NCBI GenBank assembly: GCA_943370285.1
Contig: CALRQJ020000014.1
Coordinates: 46,030 to 110,029, forward strand
Origin: CALRQJ02 sp943370285
Lineage (GTDB): Bacteria; Bacteroidota; Bacteroidia; Chitinophagales; Chitinophagaceae
Direction of reading: 5' to 3'
DNA: 64,000 nucleotides
Part shown: piece after piece, positions 25,478 through 35,200 of the stretch
Layout of the letters: every line of letters begins with the position of its first letter
Position numbering within the stretch: the first letter of the stretch is position 1
Translations under genes and position numbers: made by a program
Notes under the pieces: generated by a model
The model's database searches: none
Told to the model about the DNA's origin: nothing
The model's input: the letters and a program-made list of their open reading frames with translations, nothing else

Positions 25478-25912
25478 TTAGTGATGTTGTAATTTTTTTA
25501 CCGCGGCATCCGGTACAGTCATTTTTTTTCTGTTGGCAAAATCAAAAGCAACCATGCTGGTTTTGGCTTTGGCAGCAATTTTCCAATCGTCGTTTTCTGC
25601 TACTTCTAATTTATAAAATACATCAAAACCCAATTTATCGAAATCGGCAGCGGTAACCCAAATTCTTAGGTTATGACCATAATGCAATTCTTTTTTATAC
25701 TCTAACACGGCATCAGCCATAACTAAGCCAATACCTTCTACATCTAATTCGGTGTAACCGAAATGGTTTAAAAACTGTTGTCTTGCTTCGTGTAAATAAG
25801 TGAGGTAGCGGTCGTTGCCTACATGACCACCATGATTAATATCAGTGATGCGAATTGGCATATTGGCACAGAAACTAAAATTGTCGGGCAATGCTACTTT
25901 TGAACGGTTCAT
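25478..25912 (-). CDS. Hotdog-fold acyl-CoA thioesterase (4HBT family)
   Basis: A 144-residue single hotdog domain. Typical 4HBT features are PIRITDINHGGHVGNDRYLTYLHEAR (residues ~20-45), with the catalytic-type Asp and an Asn/Gly loop, and the beta strands LRIWVTAADF and AKAKTSMVAFD. Such enzymes hydrolyse acyl-CoA thioesters in the cytoplasm; the chain specificity cannot be read. The ATG at 25912 is preferred over an upstream TTG, because a promoter (25917-25945) ends four bases before it. That makes the message leaderless or nearly so. Confidence 0.88.
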   Translation of the reverse strand: MNRSKVALPDNFSFCANMPIRITDINHGGHVGNDRYLTYLHEARQQFLNHFGYTELDVEGIGLVMADAVLEYKKELHYGHNLRIWVTAADFDKLGFDVFYKLEVAENDDWKIAAKAKTSMVAFDFANRKKMTVPDAAVKKLQHH

Positions 25913-25916
25913 GCCG

Positions 25917-25945
25917 CAAAGTAACAAAAATGACCATTAACCAAA
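25917..25945 (-). promoter_or_regulatory. Promoter of the thioesterase gene, nearly abutting the ATG
   Basis: On the minus strand TTTG (25942-25945), 17 bases, then TTACTTTG (25917-25924, 7 of 8 matches to TAnnTTTG). Only CGGC separates it from the ATG, so transcription would start at or within the start codon. Confidence 0.55.
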
Positions 25946-26018
25946 AAGGGTAGGTAGGGTTACGGATTAATGGGTACAGTAAAAGGTTGGGTATGGGATT
26001 GAAAGGTGTTTTAAATTA

Positions 26019-26333
26019 TTACAGCCAAAGCATATATGCTGCAAGTAATGCAGCAGCAATAGCAGCAATGCTCCAAAGAGCAGTTCGTTTTTTGCGTTGT
26101 TGTAATTGGCGGGTAAGATTGGCTTTTATGCGGTCTTGCTCATCCAATACACATGCAATTCTATCCCACACATGAGGTGGGGGTGAAACTTCATGTTCAG
26201 TCATGGCATTTGTAGGTACGGTCGGGTCCTTAAATAATAGGTGGTGGCTTGGTTGTTCTTCGCAATGATTAATCAGTTCATTACCTTTTGGTAATGCCTG
26301 AAAATGATTGCCGGTAACAGCAATGTTCTTCAT
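26019..26333 (-). CDS. Small single-span membrane protein, anti-sigma-factor-like
   Basis: A 104-residue protein starting at the ATG at 26333 (MKNIAVTGNHFQ). A TTG-initiated extension was rejected. The only transmembrane helix is at the extreme C-terminus (SIAAIAAALLAAYMLWL), preceded by a positively charged RQLQQRKKR. The segment SPPPHVWDRIACVLDEQD resembles the PPxxxWxrI segment near the membrane anchor of Bacteroidota anti-sigma proteins. No sigma-factor gene is adjacent. Function is not established; it could be a small tail-anchored protein of another kind. Confidence 0.65.
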   Translation of the reverse strand: MKNIAVTGNHFQALPKGNELINHCEEQPSHHLLFKDPTVPTNAMTEHEVSPPPHVWDRIACVLDEQDRIKANLTRQLQQRKKRTALWSIAAIAAALLAAYMLWL

Positions 26334-26500
26334 AATTATTGTTTTATTGCTCTTGTTACTTAGGAAAAGTGGAGTGCTCTTCAAAAGTAGAAAGCGGTAA
26401 TTGAATATTGAAAAGATAACGTTAGGTGATTCGTTTTCCGTTCTTTCAAATAGATAGATGTAAAAGGTAGTTGCAAGGTTGCATATGCAGCAAAAAAATT

Positions 26501-27100
26501 CTATAAAAGGGAAGATTTTTTCCCATTCTGGGATAAAAATGCCAATAATTGGTCGGTTGCCTTGCGGCGATGGCTGTATAAGTTCTTGGTTTCCAGCGAC
26601 ATATCGGCAAAAGTAGTTTCTGCGCCATCTGGAATAAAAATTGGGTCATATCCAAACCCGCTAACACCTTTTTGTTCGTTAATAATCCTGCCTTGGCAAA
26701 TACCTTCGAATAAAAACTCTTTTCCTCCCCATATCAGCGAAATCACAGTTCTAAATTGGGCTGTTCTGTTTGTTTTTCCTTCAAGATTGACTAGGAGTTT
26801 GTCTATATTGTCCTGTGGATTTTTTCCCTCACCGGCATATCGGGCACTCTTTACACCCGGTTCGCCATTTAAAGCTGCCACTTCAAGCCCGGTGTCTTCA
26901 CTAAAACAATTTTTGCCGGTCATCTGATGAATAGTAGCCGACTTTGCCGAAGCATTTTCATGTAAGGTATCGTAGGGCTCGGGAATATCAATATCAATTC
27001 CGGCGTCTTTTAGTGTAATAATGTGTACATCATTACCGGTAACCTTTCTAATTTCTTCTACTTTATGTTGATTATTGGTGGCAAAAATAAGTGTTGTCAT
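26501..27100 (-). CDS. rdgB: XTP/dITP diphosphatase (RdgB/HAM1 family)
   Basis: House-cleaning pyrophosphatase that converts XTP and dITP to monophosphates and keeps deaminated purines out of DNA. It shows LIFATNNQHKVEEI at the N-terminus (Thr, Asn and Lys contact the triphosphate), SEDTGLEVAALNGEPGVKSARYAGEG near residue 66 with the catalytic Asp and the GEPG/SARYAG signature, and GFGYDPIF near residue 145. ATG at 27100, 200 residues. It begins 17 bases after the stop of a hypothetical gene on the same strand, so the two are an operon. Confidence 0.96.
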   Translation of the reverse strand: MTTLIFATNNQHKVEEIRKVTGNDVHIITLKDAGIDIDIPEPYDTLHENASAKSATIHQMTGKNCFSEDTGLEVAALNGEPGVKSARYAGEGKNPQDNIDKLLVNLEGKTNRTAQFRTVISLIWGGKEFLFEGICQGRIINEQKGVSGFGYDPIFIPDGAETTFADMSLETKNLYSHRRKATDQLLAFLSQNGKKSSLL

Positions 27101-27117
27101 GGCATTGATTTTGAAGA

Positions 27118-27678
27118 CTAAATACCAAACATTTTTTTCAAGCAAACCCACAGCTTACTTTTTTCGAGTTTTGCGGCATCAGAGGTACCATTGATGGCCG
27201 ATAAGTCGGGGCAGCTTAAAAAAGTACAGCCTGCATGCGGAAAAACTTGATAGTAAGGTATGTTGAATGGTAGTTTTAATGCAGATGGCAGCGTATCAAA
27301 AAGCAATAAAAATTTGCATTGGGTTTGTGCATGAATCACCGAATAATCGGCTGTTGTATTGAGGTAATTGATGATAGCAATATCGCCAAGATTCAATTTG
27401 CAGGCCCCTAATATATTTCCTAAAAACTGTAATTGCTCATCGTTCAAAAAAACAGCGTTACTGTCTTTTACCACCACAGCAATGTTTTTGGCATTATTAC
27501 CTAAGTACATTTTTTTATTGGGGTCGTTGGAAACCGATTGCTGTAGTGTTAACGGAACTTCAATTGGTTTGGCTATGGTTGGTGCAACAGGTTGTTCTAA
27601 CGATTCTACCAAGCTATCTCGGTAAAAATCGGCAATTACAAATGGAGGTAGTTGTAAGTTTTGTAAATCCTTTGCCAT
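27118..27678 (-). CDS. Hypothetical protein upstream of rdgB (possible DNA polymerase III psi-like fold)
   Basis: No family is recognised with certainty. The 186-residue cytoplasmic protein has an N-terminal Pro-rich stretch (residues ~25-50). A mixed alpha/beta domain follows, with NIAVVVKDSNAVFLNDEQLQFL, LGDIAIINYLN, CKFLLLFDTLP and FPHAGCTFLSCPDLSAI, then a final basic helix LWVCLKKMFGI. The alternation, and the terminal aromatic helix following a 'cannot exceed target' Asp-rich loop, recall the uracil-glycosylase-like fold of HolD (psi), but this is a guess. It forms an operon with rdgB (17-base gap). Confidence 0.7.
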   Translation of the reverse strand: MAKDLQNLQLPPFVIADFYRDSLVESLEQPVAPTIAKPIEVPLTLQQSVSNDPNKKMYLGNNAKNIAVVVKDSNAVFLNDEQLQFLGNILGACKLNLGDIAIINYLNTTADYSVIHAQTQCKFLLLFDTLPSALKLPFNIPYYQVFPHAGCTFLSCPDLSAINGTSDAAKLEKSKLWVCLKKMFGI

Positions 27679-27740
27679 TTAAAATATTAACGACCGTTAG
27701 TTTTTAGAAAATTGTGTTTATTTGCAGCAAATATAGTTTT

Positions 27741-28805
27741 ATGACCGAAGCGTTAGATATAAATATTACCAAGGCCGAATTTAGTAAATTGAATAACTTA
27801 ACCTTGGAGAATATTCCATTTGGTCGATATTTTACCGACCATATGTTAGAAGCGGATTACGAAAATGGTGAGTGGAAAAATGTTGAGATTAAGCCTTACC
27901 AACCTTTGTTATTAGAGCCATCTTTGGCTGCCTTGCATTATGGTCAAGCCATTTTTGAAGGTATTAAAGCCTATAAAAATCCACAAGGTGAAGCATTCAT
28001 CTTTCGTCCTTACGATAATTTCAAACGCTTTAATATTTCTGCAGAAAGAATGCAGATGCCTACAGTACCAGAAGACATTTTTATGGAAGGCATGCGTTTG
28101 TTGATTGAGATGGATAAGAATTGGATTCCAAATAGCCCCGATCATTCTTTGTACATCCGTCCTTTTATGTTTTCCAGCGATCCGGTGATTGGTGTTAAAC
28201 CATCTGAAACGTACAAATTCATGATTATCTTAAGTCCAACCGGCCCCTACTACAATGCACCTATGCGTATTTATGTAGAAGAAAAATATACCCGTGCTGC
28301 ACCGGGTGGAGTAGGATTTTCGAAAAATGCCGGCAATTATGGTGCAAGTATGCATGCCACAGCTATTGCTAAAAAAGCAGGTTACGACCAAGTGTTATGG
28401 ACCGATGCTTTTGAACACCGTTGGTTGCAAGAAGTGGGTACTATGAATGTATTTTTTGTAATGGGTAATACGATAGTTACACCATCTTTAGAAGAAGGAA
28501 CTATTTTAGAAGGTGTAACCAGAATGAGTGCCATCACCGTTTTACAAGAGATGGGATACCATATAGAAGAAAGAAAAATTAGTGTAGATGAATTGATTGA
28601 AAGCCATCAAAAAGGTATTCTAACTGAAGTGTTTGGAACGGGTACTGCTGCTACCATTTCTTTGATTAAAGAATTGAAATACAAAGAATATGTAATGGAA
28701 TTTGATACCAATAGTTGGACGGTAGCACCGGGCTTGAAAAAGCAGTTGAACGATATTCGTTATGGTGTGGTACCAGATACCCACGGTTGGATGTATAAGA
28801 TTTAA
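27741..28805 (+). CDS. ilvE: Branched-chain amino acid aminotransferase
   Basis: PLP fold-type IV enzyme that makes or degrades Leu, Ile and Val with glutamate/2-oxoglutarate. The start at 27741 (MTEALDINITKAEF) excludes a nine-residue TTG extension. The Schiff-base Lys is K195 in GFSKNAGNYGAS. QVLWTDAFEHRWLQEVGTMNVFFV carries the family signature with the substrate-contact Glu, and EVFGTGTAATIS binds the PLP phosphate. Length 354 residues fits the class II (mitochondrial-like) BCATs. A bidirectional-looking terminator follows at 28827. Confidence 0.97.
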   Translation: MTEALDINITKAEFSKLNNLTLENIPFGRYFTDHMLEADYENGEWKNVEIKPYQPLLLEPSLAALHYGQAIFEGIKAYKNPQGEAFIFRPYDNFKRFNISAERMQMPTVPEDIFMEGMRLLIEMDKNWIPNSPDHSLYIRPFMFSSDPVIGVKPSETYKFMIILSPTGPYYNAPMRIYVEEKYTRAAPGGVGFSKNAGNYGASMHATAIAKKAGYDQVLWTDAFEHRWLQEVGTMNVFFVMGNTIVTPSLEEGTILEGVTRMSAITVLQEMGYHIEERKISVDELIESHQKGILTEVFGTGTAATISLIKELKYKEYVMEFDTNSWTVAPGLKKQLNDIRYGVVPDTHGWMYKI

Positions 28806-28826
28806 TAGTAAACACTTTTTACTCAT

Positions 28827-28858
28827 AAAATCCCTTTGGTTGCCAAAGGGATTTTTAT
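28827..28858 (+). terminator. Terminator of ilvE
   Basis: AAAATCCCTTTGG and CCAAAGGGATTTTT pair across TTG and end in a T-rich run. Confidence 0.9.
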
Positions 28859-28948
28859 TTTCAAGTGGTTGTAAGTAAGTTGATGTTTTTAGTATTTTCT
28901 TCACACCCATCATTATTTTTCTGCATTAATTTCGAGAAAATTTTAAGC

Positions 28949-29419
28949 ATGAAAAAAATTGTATTTGTTGTCGTTTTAGCACTTTCTACATTGACTACTT
29001 TTGCACAAACTGAGATTCCAAAGCCACCGGCTGATAAGGCGATGGTGGTATTTATTCGTCCGGCAGAGATAACATCAGCTTTAGACAATTGGGTATTAAT
29101 GGCCAATGGAGATGAGTTTTGCCGCATCAGCAATAACCGTTACGTTACCTATTTAGCCAAACCCGGAAAAGTTAGTTTTTCTTCTAAACGTGGTGGAATT
29201 GGCATTGGAAAACCAAAATCTAGTTTAGAGTTGGAATTAGAAGCCGGAAAAACATATTATGTGCAGTGCGATATAAAAACCAACTTGATCAATGTAAGAA
29301 TTTTGTTGAATGAAATTACTTTAAGTACCGCTAAACGGTTTTTAGAAAAAGCCAAACCAGATAATTGCGAAACAGCAAAAGATGATAAAGCAACAACTGA
29401 TAGTACCAAAACAAATTAA
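28949..29419 (+). CDS. Secreted DUF2846-like protein
   Basis: The start at 28949 gives MKKIVFVVVLALSTLTTFAQ, a signal peptide with a typical A-Q cleavage site. The upstream 28 codons of the open frame lack coding character. The mature domain (AMVVFIRPAEITSALDNW, ANGDEFCRISNNRYVTYLAKPG, LELEAGKTYYVQCDIK) fits DUF2846, a small beta-sandwich of envelope proteins of unknown function. A Lys/Asp/Thr-rich tail ends the protein. It forms its own unit between two hairpin terminators. Confidence 0.8.
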   Translation: MKKIVFVVVLALSTLTTFAQTEIPKPPADKAMVVFIRPAEITSALDNWVLMANGDEFCRISNNRYVTYLAKPGKVSFSSKRGGIGIGKPKSSLELELEAGKTYYVQCDIKTNLINVRILLNEITLSTAKRFLEKAKPDNCETAKDDKATTDSTKTN

Positions 29420-29425
29420 TGTTAT

Positions 29426-29468
29426 AAATCACCCCAACTTTAGTTAATAATGTTGGGGTGATTTTTTT
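29426..29468 (+). terminator. Terminator of the DUF2846-like gene
   Basis: AAATCACCCCAAC and GTTGGGGTGATTT pair across a 13-base loop and are followed by TTTT. It begins 6 bases after the stop. Confidence 0.9.
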
Positions 29469-29504
29469 CATTGATAATAGTACTTTTATGTTATTATTCG
29501 TGTT

Positions 29505-29948
29505 ATGAATATCGATGATATAAAACGAAATCTAGTTGCTTTAAATTTTCAGCAAGTCGATTTATTGCTGAAAATTTATAGTGAAGATGAAGTTGAAAGT
29601 ATACTACTTACACTTGCTTATGATGATGATTGTTTATTGGTATACACTTACTTAAATAGTAGACTTATTTTGGAAGAAAGGAGTAAGCTTCATTATTTAG
29701 CTTCTGTAGTGATGAGTTCCGCATTAAATCATTTGAAATATGGATATCAAGTCTCATTTTATCATGCTAAACGGGCATTAGAACTTGATTCAACTGATGT
29801 GAAATTGAAAATATACATGTTAATATTTTATTCAATGCCAGAGAAATTGTTATCTCATAACGAAGCAATAATCTTAGCTCGGGAAATCTATGATGTTGAC
29901 AAGAATAATCTAGTGGCTCGAATGGTTTTGGGACTTAGTAAAATTTAG
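29505..29948 (+). CDS. Hypothetical all-helical protein, TPR-like C-terminal half
   Basis: A 147-residue protein that I do not recognise. It is acidic and Leu/Ile-rich, apparently all alpha-helical, with no signal peptide or membrane segment. The second half (YHAKRALELDSTDVKLKIYM and AIILAREIYDVDKNNLVARMVL) has the A-x-LEL-D-x-x-D spacing of tetratricopeptide-like helix pairs. It stands alone between a terminator and a convergent hydrolase gene. Orphans of this size are sometimes immunity or adaptor proteins; nothing nearby supports a specific role. Confidence 0.65.
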   Translation: MNIDDIKRNLVALNFQQVDLLLKIYSEDEVESILLTLAYDDDCLLVYTYLNSRLILEERSKLHYLASVVMSSALNHLKYGYQVSFYHAKRALELDSTDVKLKIYMLIFYSMPEKLLSHNEAIILAREIYDVDKNNLVARMVLGLSKI

Positions 29949-30009
29949 TAGTTACATTAGTTTATTGAAATTTTGCTCTAGTTTTCGTCTGCAAAGAGTA
30001 TTTTGAAAT

Positions 30010-30654
30010 TCAAAATTCTTTAATCAACTTCATTAGCATTGCACTCAATTGCTTAGCCTTTGTGCCCACCATGAAATGGTCGCCGCCAGCAATAATATAA
30101 TTTGCTTGTACAAAACGTAGCGGTAACAGATTATCTGCATTGCCGTGTAAGTGAACAACAGGTGCAGCAATAGTCGTGTTATTCCAATTAACAACCTGAT
30201 TTATGGCCCATTGGTTAAATCCTTTCACACTATTTTGAATAATCTGTTTGAGTATTTCTTGCTGATTGGGTGTCCTTGCACCGAAAAAAAATCGCATAAT
30301 AGTGGGCTGCATGCCAATGCTATCTAATGGCAATAGTTTGTGGAAAGGCAAGTAACGGCAGAACCTAAAATAGGGGGGAAGTTCATTTTTGGTTTTAGCA
30401 CTTGAAATAAGTATCAATTGTTTTACCGGAATTAACTTCGCTATTTCCATCGCCATCATTCCCCCAAAAGATAAACCTACAATAATTGGATTAGGCGTTG
30501 TAATGCGGTCTGCCATGCGTTGGGCATAGTGCTGCATCGTTTCTTTTGGTAGCGGTTCAAGCCAATTTAAATACATCTTTTCTACACCCGGTAAATCAAG
30601 GTATGCAAAGGCTCTTTCGTCAGCCCCTAATCCTGAAATGAAGTAGATAGGCAT
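30010..30654 (-). CDS. Alpha/beta hydrolase
   Basis: A 214-residue alpha/beta-hydrolase-fold protein. The oxyanion segment IYFISGLGADERAF lies at the N-terminus. The nucleophile elbow GLSFGGMMA has Ser near residue 63. The acid is probably Asp in HGNADNLLPL and the His is in IAGGDHFMV near the C-terminus. No signal peptide, so cytoplasmic. Substrate unknown; it is likely an esterase or thioesterase. The ATG at 30654 is clear; a low-complexity repeat follows upstream. Confidence 0.85.
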   Translation of the reverse strand: MPIYFISGLGADERAFAYLDLPGVEKMYLNWLEPLPKETMQHYAQRMADRITTPNPIIVGLSFGGMMAMEIAKLIPVKQLILISSAKTKNELPPYFRFCRYLPFHKLLPLDSIGMQPTIMRFFFGARTPNQQEILKQIIQNSVKGFNQWAINQVVNWNNTTIAAPVVHLHGNADNLLPLRFVQANYIIAGGDHFMVGTKAKQLSAMLMKLIKEF

Positions 30655-30663
30655 GGGCGGTTT

Positions 30664-30704
30664 CTAGTGAATAGTCAATAGTGAGTAGTGAATGGAGAAT
30701 ACTC
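30664..30704. repeat. GTGAATAGT/GTGAGTAGT low-complexity repeat
   Basis: Consecutive imperfect units GTGAATAGTCAATAGTGAGTAGTGAATGG sit directly upstream of the hydrolase gene. The same word family follows uvrA at 13063-13144. Confidence 0.55.
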
Positions 30705-30709
30705 CTTCT

Positions 30710-30780
30710 CCATGGTTTGTGTCTTCAGAAACCATTAGGTTGACAAAGATTCCTTGTTTTGTAGTGACACAAACCAAGGA
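30710..30780. repeat. Imperfect inverted repeat in the hydrolase/tyrS gap
   Basis: GGTTTGTGTC (30714-30723) is matched by GACACAAACC (30766-30775). Flanking CATGG/CAAGG words extend the similarity. It may be a dispersed REP-like element or a structured RNA upstream of the hydrolase gene; neither can be decided here. Confidence 0.45.
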
Positions 30781-30810
30781 AGAAACACAAAAACATGGAA
30801 TCTCTCTTTT

Positions 30811-32094
30811 TTACGCCACTATCAACAAATAATAATTCTTTTTTCCTTTTTGAATCAAAAGGTATTTATCCTGCAATAAATCATCATTTGTAACAGTAGT
30901 TTTATCTGTACCAACTTTTTGTTTATTGATGCTAATGCCACCCGATTGCCACATTTTTCTGGCTTCACCTTTGCTGGGTAAAATTTGAACATCGGCTAAT
31001 AAACTTACTAAGTCATAACCTTCTGCAATAGCTGCTTTACTAACTTCTGCCGTGGGCACACCTTCCATTACTTGCAGCAATTGCTCCTCGTTGAGGGAAC
31101 GCAAAATATCAGCCGTATCATTACTAAACAATATTTCTGATGCTTTTACGGCAAATTCATAATCGGTTCTGCTATGTACAAAAACCGTTAGCGCTTCTGC
31201 TAATTTTTGTTGTAAGATTCGAGTATGTGGTGCAGCTTCATGAGCGGCAATTAATTGTTCAATTTCAGCTTGTGGTAAGAAGGTGAAAATTTTAATCCAT
31301 TTCTTAGCATCTTCATCACTGGCATTTAACCAAAATTGATAAAATTGATACGGTGAGGTACGTTTGGGATCTAACCACACATTGCCTTTTTCTGTTTTAC
31401 CAAATTTTCCGCCATCGGCCTTGGTAATCAACGGACAAGTAAATACAAACGCTTCTCCACCTGCTTTACGGCGAATCAATTCCGTTCCGGTAGTCATATT
31501 GCCCCACTGATCGCTGCCGCCAAATTGCAGTTTGCAATTTTTGTTTTTGTACAACCAATAAAAATCGTAGCCCTGCATTAGTTGATAAGCAAATTCGGTG
31601 TAGCTAATGCCGGTATCACCCTCAATACGTTTCTTCACACTGTCTTTTGCCATCATATAATTTACCGTAATGTGTTTGCCCACATCTCGTAAAAAATCGA
31701 TGAATGAAATGGGCTTGAACCAATCGTAGTTATTGGCCATTTCGGCAGCATTTGGCTTTGCCGGATCAAAATCTAAAAATCGTTCTAATTGTGCCTTTAC
31801 ACCGGCAATGTTTTTTTGTAATTGTTCTTCGTTCAACAGATTTCTTTCTTCGCTTTTACCGCTTGGGTCACCAACCATTCCGGTAGCGCCACCAACTAAG
31901 GCAATGGGCTTATGTCCTGCTTTTTGTAAATGTTGCAATAATAAAATAGGAACGAGGCTGCCAATATGTAAACTATCGGCAGTTGGGTCAAAACCTACAT
32001 AGCCGGTAGTCATTTCTTTGTTTAATTGTTCTTCTGTTCCGGGCATAATATCGTGTAACAGCCCTCTCCACCTTAATTCTTCAATCAAGTTCAT
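30811..32094 (-). CDS. tyrS: Tyrosyl-tRNA synthetase
   Basis: Class I aminoacyl-tRNA synthetase charging tRNA-Tyr. The HIGH-type motif is HIGS (residues 43-46) and the KMSKS-type loop is KFGKT (230-234). YTEFAYQLMQGYDF and GGSDQWGNMTTGTELIRR bind tyrosine. The C-terminal ~75 residues form an S4 RNA-binding domain (KGEARKMWQSGGISINKQKV). At 427 residues it is the bacterial TyrRS (TyrS) form. The ATG at 32094 lies 17 bases after a consensus TACATTTG -7 element. Confidence 0.98.
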   Translation of the reverse strand: MNLIEELRWRGLLHDIMPGTEEQLNKEMTTGYVGFDPTADSLHIGSLVPILLLQHLQKAGHKPIALVGGATGMVGDPSGKSEERNLLNEEQLQKNIAGVKAQLERFLDFDPAKPNAAEMANNYDWFKPISFIDFLRDVGKHITVNYMMAKDSVKKRIEGDTGISYTEFAYQLMQGYDFYWLYKNKNCKLQFGGSDQWGNMTTGTELIRRKAGGEAFVFTCPLITKADGGKFGKTEKGNVWLDPKRTSPYQFYQFWLNASDEDAKKWIKIFTFLPQAEIEQLIAAHEAAPHTRILQQKLAEALTVFVHSRTDYEFAVKASEILFSNDTADILRSLNEEQLLQVMEGVPTAEVSKAAIAEGYDLVSLLADVQILPSKGEARKMWQSGGISINKQKVGTDKTTVTNDDLLQDKYLLIQKGKKNYYLLIVA

Positions 32095-32111
32095 ACCTTG
32101 TTAAATTTTGG

Positions 32112-32119
32112 CAAATGTA
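32112..32119 (-). promoter_or_regulatory. -7 element (TACATTTG) of tyrS
   Basis: Exact TAnnTTTG match on the minus strand; a TTG lies 16 bases further upstream. The short leader leaves no room for a T-box. Confidence 0.6.
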
Positions 32120-32171
32120 AGCGATAACGTTGCATCAATTACGGTTGTAACATCGTCATTTTAACAAGATG

Positions 32172-32198
32172 GGTAAGGTTATCCACCGTAATCTTACC
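32172..32198. other. Hairpin in the divergent tyrS/C25 protease gap
   Basis: GGTAAGGTTAT and GTAATCTTACC form an 11-bp stem (with G-T pairs) around the loop CCACC. The left arm plus loop contains TTATCCACC, one base from a DnaA box. It could be a leader hairpin or a protein-binding site. Confidence 0.4.
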
Positions 32199-32295
32199 AA
32201 CCAATTGCTTTTTTAGATGTAGGTAAAATAATTTATTCCCGTTTAGAGACTATTAAGCTACTTTTTTCGTTATTGATATACCAAATTCTATAGAA

Positions 32296-35200
32296 ATGCT
32301 GAAACGTGTACTCGGATTATTGCTTTTATTGATTGCAACATACTCCACTTTTGCTCAATTGTATCGAAACGAATGGATCGATTACAGCAAAACATACTAC
32401 AAATTCAAGCTAGGTACTGCTTTTGGCAGCGATGCTTTCGGCGATGCCAAAAAGAAAGGTTTGTGCAGAATTTCACAAGCTAATTTGTCGGCTGCTGGTA
32501 TTGCTACAGCAAATGCAGAATACATTCAGCTATGGCGTAATGGCGAACAAGTGCCTATTTATACTTCGGTTCAAACCGGTGCATTGTCCGGTACAGATTA
32601 TGTAGAATTTTGGGGTGAAATCAATGATGGAAAATTAGATGCAGATTTGTATCGAGATCCTGAATTTCAATTATCAGATTATTGGAGTTTACAAACCGAC
32701 ACTGCCCATTATTTTTTAACCATCAATACCAATACTGCACAGAACAAACGATTAGTTCCTACAGCAAATACGATTGTCGGTAATACACTTAGTGCTACCG
32801 ATTTTTTTAATTATACCGTACAGCGATCTTTTCGTCGTAGAATACAGGCCGGCTTTTCTGCTGTGCTTGGTCAGCGTTTGTATTCTTCTTCATACGACCG
32901 TGGTGAAGGTTATATGAGTAAGCCTTTAGGCATTATGGGTAATACTTGCGATAAAGAAGAGGAGATACCTGTTTTCTTTGGTAATCTTTATCCCTATTTA
33001 TCAGGACCGGGTATGACCGTAAAGGTAAATGCTGTGGGTAATGCACAAAACAGTAGAACCTTGAAAATAATGCTTAACAACGATTCTATTGCCGGAGTGC
33101 AAATGGATTATATGTATGATGCAAAATTTGAAGAAGGTGGATTTGCAGTAAGTAGAATTAGTGGTGGTTCGGCCAATATTGTTATAAGAGATAATTCAAC
33201 TGCTGATTGCGATGAAGTTTTTGTTTCAAAGGTTGAGTTGGTATATCCTCGAAGTTTCAACTTTGGTGGTACGACAGCTTTTGAATTTAGTTTGCCTGCA
33301 AATCCATTAGGTCATTTTATAAAAATTGCCAATTTCAACTATGGTGGTCAGCCTCCTGTGTTGATGGATTTAGGAAATGGTAAACGGTATGTTGGCGATT
33401 TATCCATTCCTGACAGCATTAGTTTTGTGTTAGAAGGCTCAACAGCTGCTTATCAATTGGTATTAGTGAATGCCAATAATTACGTAAACATTGCTGGATT
33501 TGAAACCAGAAATTTTGTTGATTTTAATCAGCCTGCTAATCAGGGAGATTATTTAATTATCAGTAATCCACTCATTTACGGTAGTGGTGGAAATAATTAT
33601 GTAGAACAATACCGTCAATACCGAGCTTCAACGCTTGGCGGTAGCTACAATGCCAAATTGATCAATATTCATGAGTTAGTAGATCAGTTTGCATACGGTG
33701 TAAAAATGCATCCGCTTTCTATCAAAAACTTTTTACGTTATGCTAGAGCCAATTTTTCAGCTGCGCCCAAATTTGCTTTTTTAATAGGTAAAGCAGTAAC
33801 TTATAATGAGTATAGAGGAGATGAAGATCATCCGTTGATGGATTATTTAAACCTTGTACCAACTTGGGGAAATCCGGCTTCAGATAATATGTTAGCATCA
33901 GAAGGTATTGTGGCCATTCCTGCAACGCCAATTGGAAGATTGTCTGCTATTTCTCCGCAAGAAGTAGGCGATTATTTGCAAAAAGTGCAACAATACGAAG
34001 CTAATCAAGCCGATTCTACCCAAACTGTAGCCAATAAAGCATGGATGAAAAATGTAATTCAAATGACAGGTGCTAATGACCTGAGTTTGGGCACACAATT
34101 AGATGGCTATATCAATAACTACAAACAAATTTTATCAGATACCGCGATGGGGGCTAATGTGATCAACTATAGTAAGACCGCTAATCCCGGTGCTTACCCT
34201 GCTGCTGTATTAGATTTTAAAAATAAGTACGAAAATGGGGCATCGTTAGTGATGTATTTTGGTCACTCTTCTGCCACTAGTTTAGATTTTAATTTAGATG
34301 ATCCGCAGAATTACAACAACCAAAATAAGTATCCCATATTTATTGCAAATGGTTGTAGTGCCGGTAATCACTTTACTTTCGAAACCAACAGATTAAGTAA
34401 TAAAACAACTATTTCAGAAAAATTTGTATTGGCCAATCAGCGTGGTGCTATTGGTTATTTAGCAAGTTCACATTTTGGTGTAGTTAATTATTTAGATTCT
34501 TATACCCAAGAATTTTATAAAAGTTTTGCCCAACGCAAGTATGGTTTATCGGTTGGCGAAGCCATTAAAGATGCAATTGCTACTGCTGTTCAGAATAGTG
34601 GCTTGAGTGATTTTTATGCTAGGGTACATGCTGAGGAAACAGCCTTTCATGGTGATCCTGCAATCAAGCTTAATGTTCGGTCTTTGCCCGATTATTTAGT
34701 AGAGGCAACAACTATGTCAGTTACACCTTCATTGATTACAGTAGCTGATGATTCTTTTTATGTAAAAACGAAAGTGTATAACTTAGGCCGTTCATCTACC
34801 GATTCTATTTCATTTAGATTAACTCGTAAATATCCTGATAACTCACAAGAGGTAGTATATACAAAGAATATTGCACCTGTTGGATATGTTGATTCTGTAA
34901 CGGTTGCATTGCCCATTGTAGCCAATAGAGATAAAGGAACTTCTGTTTTAATTGCTCAAGTAGATTACAATGATATTCTATCTGAAGTGAAAGAAACCAA
35001 TAATAGCAGCTTTACACAAATTGAGATTATTGACGATGTGATTAAACCTGTTTTTCCTTATACATTTGCTATTATAAACAACGCTAGCCAAATTAAATTA
35101 CAGGCTTCAACGGTCAATCCTTTGAAAGAAAGTAAACAATATACCATTGAGATTGATACAACGACCTTGTTTAATTCTGCATTCAAAGTAAGTCAGAACA

